A stretch of DNA of 64,000 nucleotides, taken from assembly GCA_027625915.1 (NCBI GenBank), contig JANTQA010000070.1, forward strand, positions 13,335,001-13,399,000. Direction: 5' to 3'. The stretch is from Anaeramoeba flamelloides (taxonomy: Eukaryota > Metamonada > Anaeramoebidae). The notes below the pieces were generated by a model. It saw nothing but the letters and a program-made list of their open reading frames with translations. It searched no databases and was not told where the DNA came from. A program made the position numbers and the translations under genes. Position 1 is the stretch's first letter; every line of letters starts with the position of its first letter. This document shows positions 10,759 to 22,150 of the stretch, in pieces.

Positions 10759-12676
10759 TTAGTTTTTATTCTTATTACGATTTTTGTTCCTATTTTTGTT
10801 CCGATTTTTATTTCTATTCCGATTTTTGTTTCTGTTTTTATTTCTGTTTCTGTTCTTATTTTTATTTGAGCTTTTATTTTGATTTGAATTTTTTACAATT
10901 TGAACTTTTTCTTTCTCTTTCTCTTTATCCTTCTCCTTCTCCTTCTCCTTCTCATTCCCATCCCCCGTCTCATTCGGCTTTTCTCTCACCTCCTTTTTTT
11001 CAGTTAAATTGTTTTTTTGAGATAATTGATCCAATTGTAACATGAGATCCTTTACTTGATTTTTTAACTCTTGTAGTTGTATTTCATTTTTATTAATAAT
11101 TTTTTCATATTTTGTATCTACATCCTTTCGAATTCTCCCCAGTTCTTTTTGGTTTTCTAATAAATTTTCGTTAATATTTTCAAGAAATTTATTTTTGTCA
11201 CGTGTTTCTTGTACATTTACTTTTAATTTGTGATTTGATTCTTTTTTCAATTGAATTTTTTATAATTTTTTTTTTTTTTCTTCATCCCAATTTTCTTTTA
11301 AAGATTTTTTGGTTGTTTGCAAAACATTTTCAAAATATTCTCTTTGATTATCAAGACGGAAGACAATTAAATTATTTAATTCAATGGCTAAAGATTCACA
11401 TTTTGAAGAAATTATTGTTTCAATTAATTGATCATATTCAATATTTTTTTTTTTTATTTCTTCTCGATCCAAAAGACTTGAATTATTTTGATCTGAAAAG
11501 CGAAAATTTGTTGGGAATTGAGAGAGCCCATTGCCATCTTCTTGGGAATAATTTTGGTAATTGCTCATAGGATCATTGCTCGTGTTGTTAGCATTATTAG
11601 AATCATCACCACCAATTTCAATAATTTTTTCATTGTTCGCAGCCAAAATTAAGCGATGAACATAGCTCTTTGAAACAAAGTCCCAGATCTTTTGAGTTGA
11701 CAAGTCCATTCCATAACCATGCCCCTGTTGTTGATAGTGCTCAGTTGAATGTGCTTTGCATCCTTGGAATCCACAAATTAAACACAACAATACCTGATCA
11801 TAGCCAGAACAGAGATCACAAACAATTTTTTCAGGCGGCGTCATGTTAAACCGACACATTGGACAACTGTTGTCATCCCACCGAGATAAGCAATCTAAGT
11901 GAAATTGATGTGAACAAGGCAGAATAACAATACAATGTTTAAGACTTTCAAAACAAATTGGACAATTATATGCCCGATCAGAAGATTTTGGTTTTTTTCT
12001 TATTCTTTCTTTTTCTTTTTGTTTTTCCTTTTCTTTTTCTTTTTCCTTTTCTTTTTCTTTTTCCTTTTCTTTTTCTTTTTCTTTTTCTTTTTCCTTCTCA
12101 TTATCATTGTCGTTTTTGTTTTTTTTTTTTTTTTTTTGGTTGTCGTCTTCTTTTCTTTTGTGATTATTTTGATGTTTTTGTATATTTTGGTTTTTTTTTT
12201 TTTTGTTCTTTTTCTTTCTTTTTCAATCGGTTAATCTTATTTTCTTTTTGGTTTTGGTTGTAGTCTTCTTCTCTTTTGTGATTATTTTTCTTTTTCTTAA
12301 TTTGTTTCCATTGTACTTCTTGAACAAAAACCGAATTACACAAATCTTCCTCTAATTCGTTAAATGGTTTTTCGTTCTTATTATAAAAAAATTTATCTGC
12401 TGAAGGTTGATCACTAAATTCAATCAAAACAGTATAATAGTTTAAATCTTTGTTTTTCCAGAAATATATTTGAAGTATATTTGTTGTTTCTTTGCCGATA
12501 AAATTTAAAAAATCAATCCCGTCAATATGTGTTGGAATCTTTATTATTGCAATACTCTGTTTCCTCATCTTTGGTAGTGAGTTATTTTCATGTTCAAAAT
12601 AGAATAATTCTCCTTCTTGGCTTGACACTTCAGGGTTACCTCTTGAAATTTTAAGGATTTTCATTTGTGAACTCAT
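10759..12676 (-). CDS. BRAP2-like RING/UBP-finger E3 ligase, frame interrupted twice
   Basis: Domain order matches BRAP2 (BRCA1-associated protein, a RING E3 ligase that modulates Ras-MAPK signalling). It has an RRM-like BRAP2 domain (about residues 35-125, including YYTVLIEFSDQPSADKFF), a Lys/Glu linker, a RING-H2 finger (CPICFESL, CSHQFHLDC, WDDNSCPMC), a UBP zinc finger (CDLC, CLICGFQGC, HGYGMDLS, YVHRL) and a C-terminal coiled coil ending in an Asn/Lys/Arg-rich tail. ATG at 12676 is chosen over an upstream TTG. Two breaks are visible. The RRM frame stops at 12164, while the RING frame is shifted by one, most simply by one extra A in the A14 run near 12194. An in-frame TAA at 11262-11260 also separates UBP from coiled coil, with the same frame continuing. 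It is either a recent pseudogene or carries homopolymer sequencing errors; TAA is a real stop elsewhere here. Confidence 0.8.
12140..12281. repeat. Tandem duplication (118-bp period) in the BRAP2 linker
   Basis: The segment around 12258-12281 recurs at 12140-12163 on the same strand with a 118-bp offset (shared 'tcttctTctcttttgtgattatttt' type sequence). In protein terms it gives NNHKREEDYNQ and NNHKRKEDDNQ. Because 118 is not a multiple of 3, the two copies can only both be coding if a compensating indel lies between them. This fits the frame shift noted for the gene. Confidence 0.6.
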
Positions 12677-14249
12677 CAAAGAAAAAAGTAAAAAATGATT
12701 CAGAAAAAATTTATTTGATTGTAAGTTTTTCAAAAAAGTTGCACAAATAATCAAGTACTTATAGGTAGTGTTGTTTAATGGAAGTGTTTTAGATTAAAAG
12801 TACCCAAAACATTCGTTTAGAAGAAAAAATAAAAAAAGAGGAATGTTTTTAAGGGTAGGACCATTAGTCGAGAAAAAAAAATTGTCTGAATTGAGAAGAA
12901 AAATTTTTTGTAATTTTTAATAGTGCCAAATCACAATCAAAAAATAACCGACAAGTAAAGCGAGATAGATCTCCAAATATCAATATTAATAGAGGTCATA
13001 TTTTGTAAAAAGATCCAAAGACATTCTTTTTCCGAGGACGAATTCTATAGAATATATAATTTTAAAAACAATTGTGTTAGGATTTAAGTTTCAGGCTATG
13101 AAATTTTTGAGATCTCGAAGATTTTTTTTTTTTATTTTTTCTATTCCCCAAATGGGTTATTTTTTTCAAAAAAATATTAAAAAACTTTTCTTTTACAAAT
13201 TTAGAGGGTTATAAAACAACCACAAATTAGATTAAATCAAATTAAAATAATTTATGTGTGAAAGTAAACAATTTCTTCACATGGAAGAAATTTAGGTATT
13301 TGATTTAAAATCTGAATATTTATAATTTGTATATTATAATTTTGATTTTTTGGGTTTACAAGAAAATACCTTTGTAATTTTTTTTGTTATTTAGAATTTT
13401 TTTCAATGAGAATTTCTATAATTTTTTTTTATTTAAATGGAATTATTTGATACTGCGATCAAATAGATTTTATTTTTAATTTGTAATTGTTTTTATAAAT
13501 ATCCAGTGGATGTTTTTTTATCCTAAAATTTGAATTTTTGAAATTTTTATATCTAAATAATTTTTTGTTTTTTTGTTATTTAAATTTTTGCTAGAAAGAA
13601 TTCGATGAAACTTTTTTTTTGATAAAATTACCTTTGATTAAAGAATCTATGAAATCAATCTTTTGTTAATTGGAATTTTGTTAATCACAAGAAGATTGAT
13701 ATCACAATATCGCATTTTTGGTATCAAGTCACCTCTTGAGATTGGAGCAACTATATGATAAGTTTTTAGACCTTAAAATGTAATTTTTTATCCTTAGTTT
13801 ACAAACATCTAAAAAATGTTTGAAATTTTGGAGTGGTTCCAATAAGATTGTCATAATTCATCCTGTATTAAAAAGGATTTCCTTATATATGTATATCCGT
13901 TAATTTATAAATAGTTAATAAATACTGTTTTATATATTCGAAATTATATTTTTTTTCTAATATAAAATAAAATCATATTGATTGTAATTTTTTGTAAGTT
14001 TTATTCTTTTTAGTAAATTTCTAAAAAAATTATATTTATTTATATTTTTAATATAAAAAAGATATATGCTTAAAAAAATTAAACTGGGTGATGGAAAGAT
14101 AATTCAACTATCTGTGATTTATATGTTTTCTTTTTTTTGAAATTTAATTTATTTCTTTGATTAATATCTATATATTATACATTATGAATTTACAAAAATT
14201 GAATTTATTTCATAGCAGAAGTTAAAAAATGATAGTCGTGCTTTATCTA
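12677..14249. other. Intergenic; nothing recognised
   Basis: The stretch holds no open frame with protein-like composition and no clear repeat of the families seen elsewhere. It is poly-A/T-rich spacer upstream of the BRAP2-like gene. Confidence 0.4.
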
Positions 14250-14838
14250 AGGTATTCCCAAACAATTATCGATTTTTTTTTACATTTCATAAAAAATCAT
14301 CTTTGTTAGTGGAGTTATTCGTGAATTGACTATATCAAATTAATTTTAAATATTAATATTGATTGGATCAATATCTCTAGGTCTTTGTTTAAAAATAACT
14401 TTTTTTGAACTATTTCACAAAAAATGAAAAAAAAAAAAGACTTTTTTTGGAGAAAACAAATGAACGACCAATTTCAATAAAAACTGGAAATATGGCAAGT
14501 TCAGAAAATTTTTTTAAAAACAATCATATCGCGTCATAATCTTTCAATTCTATTGAAAATTTTGCTGTGATTATTAAAGTTATGAAATAGATTTTTTGAT
14601 CATCAAAAAGAAAAAAATAAACACCAATTTTAACAAACTCAAAAATATCAGACAAAATCGAGATCAGACATTTTATATTTTTTTATCAAGTAATAACATA
14701 CTAACGAAAAAATTGAATTATTAAAAAGAACCAATAATTTTTTTAAATGATCCTATGTATTTTAATACTTTTTTGAAGATTTGATTTTAATTAAGATATT
14801 TTACATATTAAATTTATCCCACTTTTTTGCAAATAGCT
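14250..14838. mobile_element. Family C element, diverged copy
   Basis: It is co-linear with the copies at 28311-28899 and 53990-54574: 'ttcataaaaaatcatctttgttagt', 'gaccaatttcaataaaaa-ctggaaatatgg', 'aataaacaccaatttt', 'aaaatcgagatcag' and a right end CCCACTTTTTTGCAAATAGCTTA. TA flanks both ends. It has no coding capacity and is the most diverged of the three. Confidence 0.75.
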
Positions 14839-15297
14839 TAATTTGGAGATTTTCAGGAAAAAACAAAAAAAAAAAAAAATATTGAAAGTGAAAAAATTGA
14901 CTTCAAAAATATAAACAAACAATTCAATACCCGAATAAATGGATTTGAGAAACTTATTGTATTACATTTTTCCTTCTGAAAAAAAAATTTTTTTTTATAA
15001 TAAGTGTTTTTTGGCAAGTTAATTATAATAATAACATTTGGATGATGTTTCAATTTAATTTTTACAATTCAATTTGTCATTCTATAAAACTGTTTAAAAT
15101 TCGAATTTTATCAATTTAAAGTTAAATTGTCAACTAATTAAAATAATAGATGAAGTAGAAGATTTTTTTTTTGAAATTTAAAAGGGAAATTTAATTCTAA
15201 GAACAATAAAAAAACATATGTTTAGTAAAACACCTACTGGAATATTATAAAAAATTATTTTTAAAACTTATATAAATTATTTTTGACAAATTATTTA

Positions 15298-15493
15298 CAG
15301 TCAATTCCACCACTAAAGCACAAACTTAAAAGAAATTTAAGGCCGAATAAAAATCTTAAATTAAGGCACATAATTCATATTCTAGTAAAATAAATTGTAA
15401 AAAAAAGAATTCCAAATTTTGTGCCTTAATTTGAGATTTTTATTGTACCTTAAATTTTTTTGTAAGTTTTTGCTTTAAAAGTGGAACTGACTG
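15298..15493. mobile_element. Foldback MITE, family A, copy 3
   Basis: It starts CAGTCAATTCCACCACTAAAG after TA (15296-15297) and ends GTGGAACTGACTG before TA (15494-15495). At 196 bp it is the same length as copy 1 and likewise palindromic throughout. Confidence 0.8.
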
Positions 15494-15884
15494 TATGTAA
15501 TAAATGACCATCATTTTTTTTTTTTTTTTTGATAATATAAAAGTTAAAGATGAAAAAGGGAAAAGAAAAAAATAAAAAATAATTTAAATTAATGTAAAAA
15601 TAAAATAAATAATTAAATTTTAGGTTGAAAATAGGTTTTGATTTTGAATTAAAATGTTGTCTCATTAAAAGTTGATTTATTGACTTCAACTATCAAAAAA
15701 AAAAAAAAAAACATTAAAAAAAGAAAAACCCTCAAAAACAAAATTAATTTTACTTTACTAATTTAGACAATAATTATATTGATTTCGTAAGAAAAAAACC
15801 CCACCCTTTTTTTCTTTGAAGTTTGTTTTTATTTAGTTTTGACTTGATATATAGTGTATTTTTTTCTATAATTATGTAAAATAA

Positions 15885-16275
15885 AACAACAAAAAAATCA
15901 ATTTGGTTGACTTTAATGAAACATTATTTCAACGAACCTATAACTAATTTCAAAATGAGAAATCTGAAAAATCTTATTTGGAAAAAAAAAATCAAGAAGG
16001 ATTATAGACAAATAACTCTACAAATTAAATTTTTGTGAACTTTTTGAAATTATTTTTTTTTGAATTTATTTCTTATTCTTTAATTTTTTTTAAGAAATCA
16101 AAAGGAATTATATATAAATATTTTATATTTTGAAAGTATTTCTAAATAATTAATTTTCTAAAAAGGAGTGTTCAGAAACTAATTTTTCAAAAAAATTTAA
16201 TAATGAAAAAAAAAATTGATAATTTTGAGGAAAAAAATTATTTTTGTCAGAAAATTTCCTGATGAAAAATGAAAA
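15885..16275. repeat. Left arm of inverted repeat flanking the last TRPML exon
   Basis: This arm is the reverse complement of 17695-18085 at high identity over about 330 bp. Shared runs include AACGAACCTATAACTAATTT, AATGAGAAATCTGAAAAATC and AGACAAATAACTCTACAAAT. The right arm has an extra tandem 'atcttatttagataaaa' relative to this one. The arms enclose the last coding exon of the TRPML gene (16543-17481). This arm lies just downstream of the stop codon and the other lies in intron 4. Confidence 0.85.
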
Positions 16276-16542
16276 TTTAAAATTAAATAAAAAAAAAAAG
16301 TGAATCGGTATTTATATTAAAGATAAACCAATAAATAATTGTAAATTTACTGTAAAATTTAATTATTAAGATATTATATTCAATTTTTTATGATAATAAT
16401 TAAATCTTGTGATACGGAATATATAATGTATATTTAAATAAAATTTTAAACTTTTCTTTTTTTCTTTTTGTCTTTATTTTAATTTTTAATTTTTCTTTAA
16501 CAAACTACAAATTTTTAATTCATTAAAAAAAAAAAGATAAGA

Positions 16543-19500
16543 TTAATCTTTTTTTGGTCCTAGAGGGGTCCTAATTGGGGTAGGAACTTTTGGAAGCTTT
16601 AATAACGGTTTTGTATCATCATTTGGTGGAGTTAAATGACTGCGGTTATTGACGGAATATGATCTTGAATAGCGTTGTGAAAGATAAATATCGGAAGTAT
16701 TTTTTTTCTCTGGGTCGTCTCCCCAGAAGAAGCTTGATTTTTCGCGAGAAAAAAATCTACTGATTGTTTCCTTACTTTTTAAGATTGAATCTGAACGCAT
16801 TGGGGCATCTTTTGATTTCTTGATATATTGTTTTAGTTGTCTTTTACCTTTTAAATTAACTGGTTTTGGATCTTTAATTATTGAAATATATGCTTCCTCT
16901 CCAACCGTGATGAATACATTCACCCAAGCATAAATGAATAAGCATATAAAGGTATACATATACAGTCTTGACATCACTGCCATTCCATGGTTTTGTCTAT
17001 AAATTAAATCGTATGTATCCCTGCAAATGTCCCCATTTAAAACAGCAAATAAGGTCACACAGGTCTGATCAATTGTAGAAAAATATTCAACATAACTTCC
17101 AAATGCTATTGTTCCTAAATACGCATACCCGAGGAAGATTGGGAGTGCACAAAGAGTAAATCTAATTACTTTTGGTAATGCCCGACTCACAACATTTATT
17201 AACGAATAAAAGCTTTGATACCATTGAAAATATCCGGTTAAACTAAACCAGCAGCAGAATGCCGCAATGCCTAGGGTAATTGAAAATAACAAATTGTTTA
17301 TTTTTGCAGTGCTAAAATGTGTAAACATGTAGATTAATTCTGCAATGATTACAAAAATGCATGTTGGGATATTCCATAAATACCAAAAATTGAAAAATGC
17401 CATACGAAATGCTCTTTGAGATGAAAAATGTTCACTATCTAATCTTAAACTTTTTTGTCCAAGTACTCTTTGGTATGTATTCTATTATTGATTAGAACAA
17501 AAAATATATCAAGAAAAAATAAAAAGAAAGTACATACATAGATGTGCATGTGTGTGTGTTTTAGATTGTATAAGCACATTGTATAATTATTCTAAAAGGA
17601 TTTTTCCATAAATTCATTTGATTTGTTTTTTAGAATAATTAAACTTTTTTTAAAAATTTAGTGTACATCATAAAATTATTCAATTTACATTAGAAGATTT
17701 TTGAAAAAAAATAACTTTGTTTTTCAAAATATCAATTTTTTTTTGTGGTTTTATTATTTTTTTAAAAAAAAATAGTTTCTGGAAACGGCTTTTCCCAGAA
17801 TTAATTATTTAGATATACTTTCAAAATATAAAATATTTATATTTCATTCCTTATGATTTCTTAAAAAAAAGTAAAGAATAAGAAATAAATACAAAAAAAA
17901 ATACTTTAAAATAGTTCACAAAACTTTAATTTGTAGAGTTATTTGTCTAAAATCCTTCTTGATTTTTTTATCTAAATAAGATTTTTTTATCTAAATAAGA
18001 TTTTTCAGATTTCTCATTTTGAAATTAGTTATAGGTTCGTTGAAATAATCATTGAAGGAAACAAAATTGATTTTTTTATCAATGCATTGTACAGTAAAAT
18101 CTTTCTAAATTCATTGATATATAGGACAACGATCATTTAAAATGATATTATAGAATAACAAACAGTAAAATAAATTTGAATCTTTCTGATAAAGTTTTAA
18201 TATTTATTAAAATATTTTTATTAGAATTTTTTTTTTAATTTCTCTTTTGATGTTTTTCTTTTATAATTTGAATTAATATATCAACATTTGATCAAACAAA
18301 ATTTTAATCCAAAATCAATTTTCCTATTTTCAACTTTCTAAACCATAATTGATTATATTTTTATTTAATTGAAATTATTTTTCATTTTATCTTTTTTCAT
18401 TTCTTATCTTTTTCTTTTTTCTTATCCAAAAGAAAATGATGATAATTGAATCCATAATTATACATCACCAAAAACAAGTTAAATAAGTTGTACTAAAAAA
18501 ATAAGTCTATAATATTCTATTGGACTTTTTACTAAACACATTATTTTCATTTTTTTTTTATATTTCCCCTTTTAAATCTCAACTGAAAAATCTTCAACTT
18601 CATCAATTGTTTTAGATTATTTGAAAATCTAACTTTAAATCAATAAAATTGAAAAATTTAAAAGAATTTTTTGGAATTGTACCTAATTGTTAAAAAAAAT
18701 CGTAAAATCAAAAAATATTATTTTTTAATTAACTTGTCAAAATAAAAAATGAAAACAAATAATATTTTTTTTAAGGTTGAAAAATCATAATAATAAGTTA
18801 CTTAAATCCTATTAATCGAGTTATAAATTGGTCAAATTTCTTTTTAAAATTTTATTTTATAGATCAATTAAAATAATTTTTTTTTTTTTTTTTTTTAACT
18901 TTTTACTGAAAATATCGGTTATTATACTTCCGAGAGGTAGTGAGTATCCCAAATAATTTTATATGAGTAAATTGGTAATTTTCGTTTTTTTAATAAGAAT
19001 ATCTAATGCCATTGAAATCTATATTGAGAGAGTTCTCGGGATAATGGGATTTCAATGGCACGCAAGATATTCTTCATAAAATAACTAAGATTACCAATTG
19101 CGAGTGCTATATTATGGATATTGCACTGGAAATTATGAAGATATAATTTGCGATATTCAGTTGATTTGCACGGACTTGAAAAAACAAAACATAACAAAAC
19201 TCAATAAACAACAATAAAAATGAAAAAAAGCAAATAAAATTATTTTTTTTCCATATTGAGTCATAAAAAAACCAAATCAATGATCCAACGAATTGAGAAA
19301 GAATATTGTTTAAAAAGAAATTTTTAAAAAATGTTATCTTTTCATAAAATTTGTTCATACTTTTTTTAATTCAAAAAAAGTTAATATTTTTTTTTTTTTT
19401 TTTTTTTTAGTAAAAGTTGATCATAAATAGAAAATGAAAGATTCTTTACAAACTACAATTCGTTTTCAGTAAAAAATAAAAATAAAAATAAAAAAAGAAT

Positions 19501-21780
19501 AAAATCAGAATTAAAAATTACCTTATATAATTTGTATTCATTATAAAGTGAATGAAATGAAAGTCCCATCAACCAAATTGAAGATAAAAGGAGTGCTAAA
19601 GAGATGAAAAAATACGAACTTTTATAGTGAGAAGACGATGAAATAACTTTTTGGCAATCTGTAACATCCGAAAGAATCGAAGCCCTTGTAGATCCACCTC
19701 TAATTCGGTAATCATAAGTAATAACGATTTTCCATAATAAACATTTCGGGATCTCTGTTGGGAAAAGGTTTTTTAAATAAAATGTGATTTCACCTTTTTT
19801 GAATTTCTTCATAAAATCTAATGATTCGTCAAGATCCCCAGAGAATGGACCTAATGGTTTAATTGGTGTTAGATCATATGTTACTATAATGAATTGAATT
19901 TTTAAGATGTAAATATAAATATAGAGAATTAAATATATGGTTTCGGTGTAAAAAGTTGGAAATTAATAATAATAACATATGAAATCTAATATTAATTCTT
20001 GGTCTCATTCAAGTAAATTTCTAATTTAAAAATACTTATTACTAATTTACTCTTGAATGATATTTATTTAATTTTTGATTTGAAGTAAACTAATAAAAAT
20101 AAAACCTTTACTATCTAATAAATTGTGGATATTTTGTAATTTAATAAAATTTTTGTAATACTATTATTTTCTGATTGAAAAATGAAATTTTTTAGTTCAC
20201 CTTCCTAAATATTTTTCTCGTTTATAAGTTGAAGCAAAATCAAAAGATCTTTACAAAATCCTTTAGAAATGATATTTTTCGGCAATAAATTAAACTTCAT
20301 TATATAACTTGAAGATTAAATTTTTACTCTGCTAATTTGATTGTAACAGTAATAATTAATCTTCATTTTGGAAATTTGAAATAAAAATTTTCATTTAATA
20401 ATTGGAAAATAACAGTAAATCAAGAAATTGATTTTACTAGTTTTTATTTTAAGAAAAAAATTTTAAGTCAAATAATTTGGGTTTTTGAATTATAAATTTG
20501 AGCTCAAAAATCAGGAAAATCAAAGAAACTTAATTTCCACAATACATAACTCTGAAAATTTTTCTCAAAAAATAGAGTAAATTTTTATTGATCAAAGCAA
20601 CAAAAAATTTTTTTAAAAAATGAGAAAATTACGAAAAATTTTCAACAAATTGCTTTTCCTAATTTAAAATATACTTGAAACAGAAAGGAATTTACTTTCA
20701 AAATTGATTTCGACTTGAGTATACTATCGTCTAGTGAATTCGATTTTTCATTGGAACAAGAAGATAAAAAGCATTGATTTTATTTTGAAACACTAGATTA
20801 TAGTCTTTGGGCACAAAAATATTTTGATCACCATATTAATAATAAAATGAAAATTTTTTTGATATGATGATAAAGTAAAGCCGTGTGTTGGTTTTTTTTT
20901 ACCAAAAAGCTTTTCCGGTTGTGAAAATGTTCTCTAAAGAGTTTTCTCCCAAGTTAATTCAAACAAATATTCGAAAAAAAAAAAAAAAAGTTTTAAACTT
21001 ACTTGTTTCAATTTCATAATTGGATGGTGCAATTGGGTTTAGTTGATCAAATTTTACATTCTTATAACTTTCAACTTTAAATTTTGGTGGTGTGGGTGTT
21101 TGGTCTGTCTCATATTGAAATCTAATTATTAAAAAAAATAATTATAAAAAAGTAAAAGATAAAGAAAGAGAAATTGATCGCAAAACGGAAAAAGAATAAA
21201 GAGGAACGATTTTTTTAAAAAGATTTTGGAATTTAAATTTTTTAAAATCATTGGGATTCAGTTACTCATAAAAACCAATTGACGACCGAGAAAAATTGTA
21301 ATAATTTACAACAACATCCTCAATTGAGTCTGTTAATTCTTGTACACTGTAAATGTGTTTTTGAATAAGCCCGTTACTTGTTTCGATATATGTTTTTGTG
21401 TATGGAAGAAAGATTTGTGCAAAGAGATCTTCATTTGCAGAATAGTAGGGTGAATAAAGTGATTCGTATTCGATGGTCTATTCAATTTTTGAAAAAAAAA
21501 CAAAGAAACAAGAGTCTGACGGTTTAATAGTTGAAAAAAAACAAAAAAACGAAAAGAAAGGAAAAGACAAAAAAAAAGTTATATGACATACTTGAACTGT
21601 TATTAAAATGACTAATAAAAGGATCAAAAGAAATTTCCAAGGAATACGATGATAGGTAATTAATTTTTGATAAGGTGAAATTGTTAAAAGTTTATGTTCA
21701 GGTATTCTTTTACGCTGTAAGCCAAAACAAAAATTATTATCTAAACAAGAAAGCTTCCCATAGCAATCACTAATTGACAT
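16543..21780 (-). CDS. TRPML/mucolipin-family cation channel, five exons, 606 aa
   Basis: Exons are 21592-21780, 21266-21477, 21003-21121, 19522-19883 and 16543-17481. Donors GTATGT, GTAACT, GTAAGT and GTAATT and AG acceptors give matching codon phases throughout. The protein has a short cytosolic N-terminus, TM1 (FLLILLLVILITVQ, about residues 50-63) and a lumenal polycystin/mucolipin-type domain with the family's VQELTDSIEDVVVNYYNFS segment. A second membrane helix (YFFISLALLLSSIWLMG), further helices and a pore region FAVLNGD follow, then a charged C-terminus. TRPML channels release cations from endosomes and lysosomes; human TRPML1 has 580 residues. The filter has NGDI where animal TRPMLs have NGDD, so one acidic residue is absent. 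Introns 3 (1119 nt) and 4 (2040 nt) are long. The gene is divergent from the ankyrin gene at 22151. Confidence 0.9.
17695..18085. repeat. Right arm of inverted repeat flanking the last TRPML exon
   Basis: This arm is the reverse complement of 15885-16275. It differs by a 17- to 19-base tandem duplication at about 17967-18003 and scattered substitutions. It lies in intron 4, upstream of exon 5. Confidence 0.85.
18970..19100. repeat. Short foldback within TRPML intron 4
   Basis: An inner stem pairs GCCATTGAAATC (19008-19019) with GATTTCAATGGC (about 19048-19059). An outer stem pairs 'gaatatc' with 'gatattc' and 'ttggtaat' with 'attaccaa'. The whole can fold into a hairpin of about 130 nt with a GC-richer loop (gagagagttctcgggataatg). 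No flanking duplication is evident. Confidence 0.55.
19884..21002 (-). other. TRPML intron 3
   Basis: This 1119-nt intron runs from donor GTAAGT to acceptor ATTATAG. Its right half (20600-20930) resembles 5440-5760 and may be part of an old dispersed repeat. No nested gene is seen. Confidence 0.6.
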
Positions 21781-22150
21781 GTTCAGGAAAGTAACAAAAA
21801 GTTTAAAAAAAATGAAACGGATTGTTAGGAAGAATTAATCTCAATTATATGGAGAGTTATCATTCAAAATAATTCTTTGGTAATTTTCTGATCTTTGGTA
21901 TATATTTAGTAGTTACTTTTGTTTGCTAAAACTTTGAAAAATTTGTTTTCATAAAATACAACAACATATTAGATCTACTTTTTAGTTGACTATTTCAAAA
22001 AAAATCGGATACTGGACTAGTAAAATGGTTTATTTTCCAAAATAAAGTTGATAACCAGATGAAAAAATAGGGGATTATCTCAAAGGAATTCTCATTTTTT
22101 TTTTTCAAATAAACTAAATCAAATTTCACTTTTTCTTTTTCTTCTTTTGG
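21781..22150. promoter_or_regulatory. Shared upstream region of divergent TRPML and ankyrin genes
   Basis: The two start codons face away from each other across 370 bp, so this must hold both promoters. It is AT-rich with poly-T/poly-A blocks; no specific factor site can be named from sequence alone. The placement is seen; the regulatory role is inferred. Confidence 0.45.

Larger units (their letters stand above)
17482..19521 (-). other. TRPML intron 4, repeat-bearing
   Basis: This 2040-nt intron contains one arm of the inverted repeat (17695-18085) and a foldback at about 18970-19100. Small open frames at 19003-19358 overlap the foldback, start with TTG-type codons or lie in repeat sequence, and are not called as genes. 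Confidence 0.6.

Noticed and set aside
11202-11570. Plus-strand frame of 122 codons, Phe-rich
   Set aside because: Antisense to the BRAP2 coiled coil and finger region.
11935-12263. Plus-strand Phe-rich frames
   Set aside because: Antisense to the Lys/Glu linker of the BRAP2-like gene.
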